From Flavobacterium defluvii (lineage in GTDB: Bacteria; Bacteroidota; Bacteroidia; Flavobacteriales; Flavobacteriaceae): a stretch of DNA of 64,000 bases. Made by a program: the position numbers and the translations under genes. The notes under the pieces were generated by a model that was not told where the DNA came from, searched no databases, and was given only the letters and a program-made list of their open reading frames with translations. The DNA lies in assembly GCF_900129555.1 (NCBI RefSeq), contig NZ_FQWC01000012.1, positions 1 to 64,000 of the forward strand, read 5' to 3'. Shown piece by piece: positions 58,682 through 64,000 of this stretch; within the stretch, counting starts at the first letter, position 1, and every line of letters begins with the position of its first letter.

Positions 58682-58762
58682 GGGGAGATACTCAAGCGGC
58701 CAACGAGGGCAGACTGTAAATCTGCTGTGAGAACTTCGCAGGTTCGAATCCTGCTCTCCCCA
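58682..58762 (+). tRNA. tRNA-Tyr (GTA)
   Basis: An 81-base cloverleaf with a long variable arm. Acceptor GGGGAGA pairs with TCTCCCC, discriminator A; anticodon GTA in ACTGTAAAT. CCA is not encoded. Confidence 0.95.
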
Positions 58763-58806
58763 CAAAAAAAAAGAGGTTAAGGTTTTGGGTTTTAGGTTTT
58801 TAAAAA

Positions 58807-58835
58807 TCTAAAATCTAAATTCAGAAATCTAAAAT
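58807..58835 (+). repeat. Short TAAAATC-type heptamer array in the tRNA cluster
   Basis: A few TCTAAAA-like units, one interrupted (CTAAATTCAGAAATCT), lie between tRNA-Tyr and the second tRNA-Thr. Confidence 0.7.
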
Positions 58836-58846
58836 CAGAGCTCTCT

Positions 58847-58918
58847 GCCGGTGTAGCTCAGGGGTAGAGTGCTTCCTTGGTAAGGAAGAGGTCTCGGGTT
58901 CAAATCCCGACATTGGCT
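58847..58918 (+). tRNA. tRNA-Thr (GGT)
   Basis: A 72-base cloverleaf. Acceptor GCCGGTG pairs with CATTGGC using two G-T pairs; anticodon stem CTTCC/GGAAG with loop TTGGTAA gives GGT. T arm CGGGTTCAAATCCCG is intact. Confidence 0.93.
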
Positions 58919-58973
58919 CAAGTAAGTAGGAAATTGAAAATTAATATATAACTAAGATTAAAAATTAAGTAAA

Positions 58974-60161
58974 ATGGCAAAGGAGAATTTTAATCGTTCC
59001 AAACCGCACTTAAACATAGGTACAATTGGACACGTAGATCACGGAAAAACTACATTAACTGCTGCAATTACAAAAGTATTGTCAGATGCTGGTTACTGTC
59101 AAGCAAAATCGTTTGATCAAATCGATAACGCTCCAGAGGAGAAAGAAAGAGGTATTACTATTAATACATCACACGTAGAGTACGAAACAGCTAACCGTCA
59201 CTACGCTCACGTTGACTGTCCAGGTCACGCGGATTACGTAAAGAACATGGTTACTGGAGCTGCTCAAATGGACGGAGCTATCTTAGTAGTTGCTGCTACA
59301 GATGGTCCAATGCCACAAACTCGTGAGCACATCCTTTTAGGACGTCAGGTTGGTATTCCAAGAATCGTTGTTTTCATGAACAAAGTGGATATGGTTGATG
59401 ATGCTGAGTTATTAGAGCTTGTTGAAATGGAAATTAGAGATTTATTATCTTTCTACGAATATGATGGAGATAATGGTCCTGTAGTTCAAGGTTCTGCTTT
59501 AGGAGGATTAAACAATGATCCTGCTTGGGTACCTAAAATTATTGAATTAATGGAAGCTGTTGATAACTGGATCGAAGAGCCAGTACGTGACGTAGCTAAA
59601 CCATTCTTGATGCCAGTTGAGGACGTATTTACAATTACAGGTCGTGGAACTGTTGCTACAGGTCGTATCGAAACTGGAGTTGCTAACACTGGAGATCCTG
59701 TTGAAATCATTGGTATGGGAGCTGAAAAATTAACTTCTACTATTACAGGAGTTGAGATGTTCCGTAAAATCCTTGACAGAGGTGAAGCTGGAGATAACGT
59801 AGGTTTATTGTTAAGAGGTATTGATAAAGCTGATATCAAAAGAGGTATGGTTATTATTAAGCCAGGTTCAGTAAAACCACACGCTAAATTCAAAGCTGAG
59901 GTTTATATCTTGAAAAAAGAAGAAGGTGGACGTCACACTCCATTCCACAATAACTACCGTCCACAGTTCTACGTACGTACAACTGACGTAACAGGAGTTA
60001 TTTCTTTACCAGCAGGTGTAGAGATGGTAATGCCAGGTGATAACTTAACTATTGAAGTTGCTTTATTAAGCCCAATCGCTATGAACGTAGGTTTACGTTT
60101 CGCTATCCGTGAAGGTGGTAGAACAGTTGGTGCTGGACAGGTTACTGAAATTGTAGAGTAA
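58974..60161 (+). CDS. tuf: Elongation factor Tu
   Basis: Delivers aminoacyl-tRNA to the ribosome. 395 residues with the GTP-binding motifs GHVDHGKTTL, DCPGHADY and NKVDMVDD, switch region EEKERGITINTSH, and the C-terminal barrels ending REGGRTVGAGQVTEIVE. Codon use is visibly more selective than in the flanking genes, as expected for a highly expressed protein. It lies between tRNA genes in the conserved tuf-trpT-secE-nusG-rplKAJL-rpoBC order. Confidence 0.99.
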   Translation: MAKENFNRSKPHLNIGTIGHVDHGKTTLTAAITKVLSDAGYCQAKSFDQIDNAPEEKERGITINTSHVEYETANRHYAHVDCPGHADYVKNMVTGAAQMDGAILVVAATDGPMPQTREHILLGRQVGIPRIVVFMNKVDMVDDAELLELVEMEIRDLLSFYEYDGDNGPVVQGSALGGLNNDPAWVPKIIELMEAVDNWIEEPVRDVAKPFLMPVEDVFTITGRGTVATGRIETGVANTGDPVEIIGMGAEKLTSTITGVEMFRKILDRGEAGDNVGLLLRGIDKADIKRGMVIIKPGSVKPHAKFKAEVYILKKEEGGRHTPFHNNYRPQFYVRTTDVTGVISLPAGVEMVMPGDNLTIEVALLSPIAMNVGLRFAIREGGRTVGAGQVTEIVE

Positions 60162-60179
60162 TTCATAAATAATACATTA

Positions 60180-60217
60180 AAAGCCAGTTGATTTTCTTAA
60201 TTGAAGTCACTGGCTTT
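60180..60217 (+). terminator. Stem-loop after tuf
   Basis: AAAGCCAGT (60180-60188) pairs with ACTGGCTTT (60209-60217) around a 20-base loop. There is no long T run after it, so it may be a processing or partial termination signal before tRNA-Trp. Confidence 0.5.
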
Positions 60218-60221
60218 AATT

Positions 60222-60292
60222 ACGGGCGTAGTTCAAGGGTAGAATAGCGGTCTCCAAAACCGTTGATGGGGGTTCGAATCCCTCCGCCCGTG
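60222..60292 (+). tRNA. tRNA-Trp (CCA)
   Basis: A 71-base cloverleaf. Acceptor ACGGGCG pairs with CGCCCGT, discriminator G; anticodon loop TCTCCAAAA gives CCA. Position between tuf and secE is conserved. Confidence 0.95.
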
Positions 60293-60310
60293 CAATAAAA
60301 AATATATCAA

Positions 60311-60508
60311 ATGACAAAAGTTACTAATTATTTATCAGAGGCTTTCGAAGAATTAAAGTCAAATGTTACTTGGCCAGCTTGGGCTGAAGTTCAAAAATTG
60401 ACAATTGTTGTGGCTGTATTTTCGATTCTGTTCGCTTTGGCAACTTGGGGAGTAGACGAATTTTTTGCAAAAGCTTTGGCTGGATTTTTTAACTGGTTAA
60501 AAGGATAA
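60311..60508 (+). CDS. secE: Preprotein translocase subunit SecE
   Basis: A 65-residue protein with a single membrane helix (about 29-50, LTIVVAVFSILFALATWGVDEFF), preceded by the conserved amphipathic segment EELKSNVTWPAWAEVQK. The short one-helix form is typical outside the enterobacteria. It stabilises SecY in the translocon. 10 bp before nusG. Confidence 0.95.
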   Translation: MTKVTNYLSEAFEELKSNVTWPAWAEVQKLTIVVAVFSILFALATWGVDEFFAKALAGFFNWLKG

Positions 60509-60518
60509 TTTTTTTGTG

Positions 60519-61070
60519 ATGGCAGATAATAATGTGAAAAAATGGTATGTAGTGAGAGCTGTAAGTGGCCAGGAGAATAAGGTAAAAGCTTACATCGAAA
60601 CTGAAATTGCCAGATTAGGTATGGAGGATTATGTTTCCCAGGTTTTGGTTCCTACTGAAAAAGTAGTAACTGTAAAAGAAGGGAAAAAGATGTCTAAGGA
60701 TAAAGTTTATTTTCCTGGATATGTTATGATTGAAGCTAACTTAGTTGGTGAGATACCTCATATTATTAAATCTATTACAAGTGTAATTGGTTTCTTAGGA
60801 GAAATTAAAGGAGGAGAACCTGTTCCTTTAAGATTATCAGAGGTTAATCGTATGTTAGGTAAAGTAGATGAGCTTGCTGTAAATACAGATACTCGCGCTA
60901 TTCCTTTTAGTTTAGGCGAAACAGTAAAAGTGATCGATGGTCCTTTTAATGGCTTTAATGGTACGGTTGAAAAAATCAATGAAGAAAAGCGTAAACTTGA
61001 AGTTATGGTTAAGATTTTCGGAAGAAAAACACCATTAGAGTTAAGTTTTATGCAAGTAGAAAAAGTATAA
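60519..61070 (+). CDS. nusG: Transcription termination/antitermination factor NusG
   Basis: 183 residues from ATG 60519 (MADNNVKKWYVVRAV); an in-frame GTG one codon earlier is not needed. NGN domain about 1-115 (WYVVRAVSGQENKVKAYIE, VYFPGYVMIEANLV) and KOW domain about 130-183 (GETVKVIDGPFNGFNGTVEKINEEKRKLEV). It couples RNA polymerase to Rho and to ribosomes. Followed by rplK after a hairpin-containing leader. Confidence 0.97.
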   Translation: MADNNVKKWYVVRAVSGQENKVKAYIETEIARLGMEDYVSQVLVPTEKVVTVKEGKKMSKDKVYFPGYVMIEANLVGEIPHIIKSITSVIGFLGEIKGGEPVPLRLSEVNRMLGKVDELAVNTDTRAIPFSLGETVKVIDGPFNGFNGTVEKINEEKRKLEVMVKIFGRKTPLELSFMQVEKV

Positions 61071-61093
61071 TTTTTTGTTACACTATAATAAAC

Positions 61094-61122
61094 CATTGTA
61101 ATCGCTTCCATTGATTACAGTG
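61094..61122 (+). promoter_or_regulatory. Hairpin in the rplK leader, possible L1 binding site
   Basis: CATTGTAATC (61094-61103) pairs with GATTACAGTG (61113-61122) with one G-T pair, loop of nine. It ends 15 bp before the rplK ATG. In other bacteria L1 represses the L11-L1 operon through an upstream mRNA site; identity here is inference. It could also be a weak terminator. Confidence 0.4.
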
Positions 61123-61137
61123 TTAAATTTTTTAAAA

Positions 61138-61575
61138 ATGGCTAAAGAAATTAGTAAGGTAGTTAAACTACAAGTTAAGGGAGGTGCTGCGAATCCGTCG
61201 CCACCGGTTGGACCTGCTTTAGGAGCTGCTGGGGTTAATATCATGGAGTTTTGTAAGCAGTTTAATGCTAGAACTCAGGATAAACCTGGCAAAATTTGTC
61301 CAGTGCAAATCACTGTGTACAAAGACAAATCATTTGATTTTGTTGTTAAGACTCCTCCAGCAGCAGTTCAGTTAATGGAAGCTGCAAAGCTAAAATCTGG
61401 TTCTGGTGAGCCTAATCGTAAAAAAGTAGCTAGCGTTACTTGGGAACAAATTAGAACTATTGCTGAAGACAAAATGCCAGACTTAAACGCTTTCACAATT
61501 GAGAAAGCTATGAGTATGGTTGCTGGAACAGCTAGATCTATGGGTATAACTGTATCAGGAGATGCTCCTTTTTAA
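61138..61575 (+). CDS. rplK: 50S ribosomal protein uL11
   Basis: 145 residues from ATG 61138 (MAKEISKVVKLQVKGGAANPSPPVGPALG); nine upstream in-frame codons are leader sequence. The N-terminal GTPase-centre contact region and C-terminal RNA-binding part (DLNAFTIEKAMSMVAGTARSMGI) are intact. 13 bp before rplA. Confidence 0.97.
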   Translation: MAKEISKVVKLQVKGGAANPSPPVGPALGAAGVNIMEFCKQFNARTQDKPGKICPVQITVYKDKSFDFVVKTPPAAVQLMEAAKLKSGSGEPNRKKVASVTWEQIRTIAEDKMPDLNAFTIEKAMSMVAGTARSMGITVSGDAPF

Positions 61576-61588
61576 TTAAGAAAAAGAC

Positions 61589-62278
61589 ATGGCAAAATTA
61601 ACAAAAAAGCAAAAAGAGGCTGCTTCAAAAATTGAAAAGAACAAATTATACTCTTTAAAAGATGCTGCTGCATTAATTAAAGTTGTTGCTTCTGCAAAAT
61701 TTGATGAGTCTGTTGATATCGCAGTTCGTTTGGGTGTAGATCCAAGAAAAGCGAATCAAATGGTTAGAGGTGTAGTTACTTTACCTCATGGAACAGGAAA
61801 AGACGTTAAAGTATTAGCATTGGTTACTCCGGATAAAGAAGCTGAAGCAAGAGAGGCTGGAGCAGATCACGTTGGTCTTGACGATTACTTACAAAAAATT
61901 AAAGACGGTTGGACAGATGTTGATGTGATCATTACTATGCCTGCTGTTATGGGTAAATTAGGTCCATTAGGTCGTATTTTAGGACCTAGAGGTTTAATGC
62001 CAAACCCTAAGACAGGTACAGTAACTATGGATGTTGCTAAAGCTGTTCAAGAAGTTAAAGCTGGTAAAATTGACTTTAAAGTTGATAAAACTGGTATCGT
62101 TCACGCAGGAATCGGTAAAGTTTCTTTTGGAGCTGAGCAGATTGTTGACAACGCACACGAAATTATTCAAACATTAATAAAACTTAAACCAACTGCTGCT
62201 AAAGGTACATACATTAAAGGTATTCACCTTACAAGCACAATGAGTCCTGCTATCGCATTAGACCCAAAAGCAGTATAA
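61589..62278 (+). CDS. rplA: 50S ribosomal protein uL1
   Basis: 229 residues. MAKLTKKQKEAASKIEKNKLYSLKDAAALIK, then the signature MGKLGPLGRILGPRGLMPNPKTGTV, and KGIHLTSTMSPAIALD at the end. Forms the L1 stalk on the ribosome and in many bacteria represses its own operon. Confidence 0.98.
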   Translation: MAKLTKKQKEAASKIEKNKLYSLKDAAALIKVVASAKFDESVDIAVRLGVDPRKANQMVRGVVTLPHGTGKDVKVLALVTPDKEAEAREAGADHVGLDDYLQKIKDGWTDVDVIITMPAVMGKLGPLGRILGPRGLMPNPKTGTVTMDVAKAVQEVKAGKIDFKVDKTGIVHAGIGKVSFGAEQIVDNAHEIIQTLIKLKPTAAKGTYIKGIHLTSTMSPAIALDPKAV

Positions 62279-62300
62279 TTGGTAGTTAAAAATTTTTAGT

Positions 62301-62801
62301 ATGACTAGAGAAGAAAAATCAATCGCGATTGAAAATTTAACTGCGCAGTTAGCTGGTACAAATATCATTTACATTTCTGATATTTCTGGTTTAAACGCAG
62401 AGACAACTTCAAGCTTACGTAGAGCTTGTTTCAAAGCAGGTATCAAATTAGAGGTTGTAAAAAATACTTTGCTTGCAAAAGCAATGGAAGCTTCTTCTAA
62501 TGATTATGGTGATTTACCTACAGTTTTATCAGGTAACAGTGCTATCTTCATTTCTGATGTTGCTAACGCACCTGGAAAAATTATCAAAGATTTCCGTAAG
62601 AAATCTGATAAACCAGTTTTAAAAGGAGCTTACATCAATTCTGAAGTATATATTGGAGATAATCAATTAGATACATTAGCTACGATTAAATCTAAAGAAG
62701 AGCTTATTGGAGAAATCATTGGATTATTACAATCTCCTGCTCAAAGAATTATTTCTGCTTTACAAAACAAATTCGCTGGAAGCGAAGAAGGAGCAGAGTA
62801 A
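62301..62801 (+). CDS. rplJ: 50S ribosomal protein uL10
   Basis: 166 residues: MTREEKSIAIENLTAQLAGTNIIYISDISGLNAETTSSLRRACFKAGIKLEVVKNTLLAKA, the RNA-binding part, and a C-terminal helix (GEIIGLLQSPAQRIISALQNKF) that carries L7/L12 dimers. Encoded 22 bp after rplA. Confidence 0.97.
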   Translation: MTREEKSIAIENLTAQLAGTNIIYISDISGLNAETTSSLRRACFKAGIKLEVVKNTLLAKAMEASSNDYGDLPTVLSGNSAIFISDVANAPGKIIKDFRKKSDKPVLKGAYINSEVYIGDNQLDTLATIKSKEELIGEIIGLLQSPAQRIISALQNKFAGSEEGAE

Positions 62802-62809
62802 TTATGGAT

Positions 62810-62831
62810 GTAGGGAAGAATACTTCCTTAC
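62810..62831 (+). promoter_or_regulatory. Hairpin between rplJ and rplL
   Basis: GTAGGGAAG (62810-62818) pairs with CTTCCTTAC (62823-62831), loop AATA, one G-T pair. No T run follows. Possible RNA-processing or translational control element. Confidence 0.5.
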
Positions 62832-62893
62832 TGCTTAATTAGCGCACAATAAATAAATTATATTTTTACAAATCATTTTAAACGATAGAAAAA

Positions 62894-63265
62894 ATGGCAG
62901 ATTTGAAACAATTCGCAGAACAATTAGTTAACTTAACAGTTAAAGAAGTTAACGAATTAGCAACAATATTAAAAGACGAGTACGGAATCGAGCCTGCTGC
63001 TGCTGCTGTAGTAGTTGCTGCTGGTGGAGGAGAAGGTGCTGCTGAAGAAGCACAAACTGAATTTACAGTTGTATTGAAAGATGCAGGAGCTTCTAAATTA
63101 GCTGTTGTAAAATTAGTTAAAGAATTAACTGGTTTAGGTCTTAAAGAAGCTAAAGATGTAGTTGACGGTGCTCCAAGCAACGTTAAAGAAGGTGTTTCTA
63201 AAGAAGAGGCTGAAGGTCTTAAAAAATCATTAGAAGAAGCTGGAGCTGTTGTTGAGTTAAAATAA
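62894..63265 (+). CDS. rplL: 50S ribosomal protein bL12 (L7/L12)
   Basis: 123 residues: N-terminal dimerisation helices (MADLKQFAEQLVNLTVKEVNELATILKDEYG), an alanine/glycine-rich hinge (about 35-55) and the C-terminal factor-binding domain (VLKDAGASKLAVVKLVKELTGLGLKEAKDVVDGAPS). Recruits translation GTPases. Confidence 0.98.
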   Translation: MADLKQFAEQLVNLTVKEVNELATILKDEYGIEPAAAAVVVAAGGGEGAAEEAQTEFTVVLKDAGASKLAVVKLVKELTGLGLKEAKDVVDGAPSNVKEGVSKEEAEGLKKSLEEAGAVVELK

Positions 63266-63533
63266 CAAAACACAGTTTAGAACTAGGTTTAGACCTTGGA
63301 TGGAATCATCCAAGGGTCTAAACCATTTTTCGTATAATAAAATATATCAAATTTTATTATCCCATAGTTTAAAATACGAAAAAGTTTTTGATCAATACGA
63401 AGAAAGAAAATTAGACTTAATTTATAGAACTAATTTTTAAAGATGTATTGATTATAATAAGAAAGTATAGATTAAACAGTGTGTATTTACACAAAAATAA
63501 ATTACTTTTTTTTAATCAAAATTTTGTCCATTG
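63266..63533. other. rplL-rpoB intergenic region
   Basis: 268 bp. It holds the strong hairpin at 63286-63331 and otherwise AT-rich sequence. No promoter with both elements was found before rpoB. Confidence 0.55.
63286..63331 (+). terminator. Strong hairpin between rplL and rpoB
   Basis: GGTTTAGACCTTGGATG (63286-63302) pairs with the complement at 63307-63324 with one bulged G, loop GAAT, then ATTTTTC. It is probably a partial terminator that lowers rpoBC transcription relative to the ribosomal genes. Confidence 0.75.
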
Positions 63534-64000
63534 ATGATAACAAATCAGACTGAAAGATTGAATTTTGCCTCTACAAAAAATATCCCTGACTATCCAGACT
63601 TTTTGGATGTTCAGGTTAAATCTTTTAAAGATTTCTTTCAATTAGAAACGAAATCTGACGAAAGAGGCAACGAAGGGTTATACAATACCTTCATGGAAAA
63701 CTTCCCAATTACAGATACAAGAAATAACTTTGTATTGGAATTCCTAGATTATTTTGTTGATCCGCCACGTTATACAATTCAAGAATGTATAGAGAGAGGT
63801 CTTACTTATAGTGTGCCTTTAAAAGCCAGGTTAAAACTATACTGTACAGATCCAGAACACGAAGATTTTGAAACAATTGTACAAGATGTTTATCTTGGGA
63901 CAATTCCTTACATGACTCCTAGTGGTACTTTTGTTATTAATGGTGCCGAGCGTGTTGTAGTTTCTCAATTACACCGTTCTCCAGGGGTTTTCTTTGGACA
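63534..64000 (+). CDS. rpoB: DNA-directed RNA polymerase subunit beta, 5' part
   Basis: The first 155 codons, cut by the window end. Start MITNQTERLNFASTKNIPDYPDFLDVQVKSFKDFFQLE; then the protrusion/lobe region with LDYFVDPPRYTIQECIERGLTYSVPLKARLKL and VYLGTIPYMTPSGTFVINGAERVVVSQLHRSPGVFF, which is strongly conserved in beta subunits. The rifampicin region lies beyond the window. Confidence 0.97.
   Translation, partial: MITNQTERLNFASTKNIPDYPDFLDVQVKSFKDFFQLETKSDERGNEGLYNTFMENFPITDTRNNFVLEFLDYFVDPPRYTIQECIERGLTYSVPLKARLKLYCTDPEHEDFETIVQDVYLGTIPYMTPSGTFVINGAERVVVSQLHRSPGVFFG

Noticed and set aside
58847..58918. Third tRNA of the cluster considered as tRNA-Gly, because some flavobacterial clusters are remembered as Thr-Tyr-Gly-Thr
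   Set aside because: The anticodon loop reads TTGGTAA, giving GGT (Thr). No tRNA with GCC or TCC anticodon is present between 58546 and 58918.
62878..63273. 131-codon open frame opposite rplL
   Set aside because: It is a mirror of the alanine/glycine-rich rplL codons, with no homology pattern or promoter; likewise other long antisense frames inside tamB, lysS, tuf, nusG and the LemA gene.

Overview
The window is chromosomal DNA of a Flavobacterium-like member of the Bacteroidota. The evidence is AT-rich sequence, gene families typical of Flavobacteriaceae (a T9SS-sorted glycoside hydrolase, a 'putative porin', GSCFA, DUF2490, DUF2851, DUF5522, DUF4136 and DUF4230 proteins), promoters of the TTG-N17-23-TAnnTTTG type, and an almost complete lack of Shine-Dalgarno sequences. 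The one strong exception is rpsU. No rRNA, CRISPR array, prophage, or insertion sequence with a recognisable transposase was seen.

Layout. 1-7572: outer-membrane and envelope genes on the minus strand (DUF2490 barrel, TonB-dependent receptor, Rrf2 regulator, then an M23 peptidase / MerR / LemA / TPM / TPM run). 7851-12802: alaS, a GxxExxY predicted nuclease gene inside an inverted-repeat cassette, and an ABC exporter. 13018-23343: a frameshifted lipoprotein, a GSCFA protein, and the tamB plus TamA-like lipoprotein pair for outer-membrane biogenesis. 23599-33214: aromatic amino acid hydroxylase, truncated hemoglobin, a GH30 enzyme, ilvA behind an isoleucine-rich leader peptide and attenuator, a DUF4136 lipoprotein, hutU and DUF5522. 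33331-42393: mixed metabolism (ACC-deaminase-like enzyme, glucosaminidase-LysM, hemL, 2-hydroxyacid dehydrogenase, lysS) and two paralogous helical-repeat proteins. 42746-56705: lipoproteins, lipB, an AraC regulator with a flavodoxin-fold oxidoreductase, rnhB, a porin, a CBS-domain cysteine synthase, an APC permease and an acyl-CoA dehydrogenase. 56905-64000: the translation/transcription block rpsU, xerC-like, hpf, tRNA-Thr/Tyr/Thr, tuf, tRNA-Trp, secE, nusG, rplK, rplA, rplJ, rplL and the 5' part of rpoB.

The genes are mostly conserved housekeeping or envelope genes. The unusual content lies between them. (1) Many short tandem arrays, nearly all of 7-bp period and of several unrelated sequences, sit directly against start or stop codons; one lies inside a coding sequence. 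(2) Several families of long palindromic intergenic repeats occur, one of them apparently inserted into the hemL terminator and flanked by 24-bp direct repeats. (3) A roughly 550-bp cassette with terminal inverted repeats carries a GxxExxY (PD-(D/E)XK-like) gene. (4) ilvA has a translational attenuation leader. (5) rpsU has a strong Shine-Dalgarno sequence.
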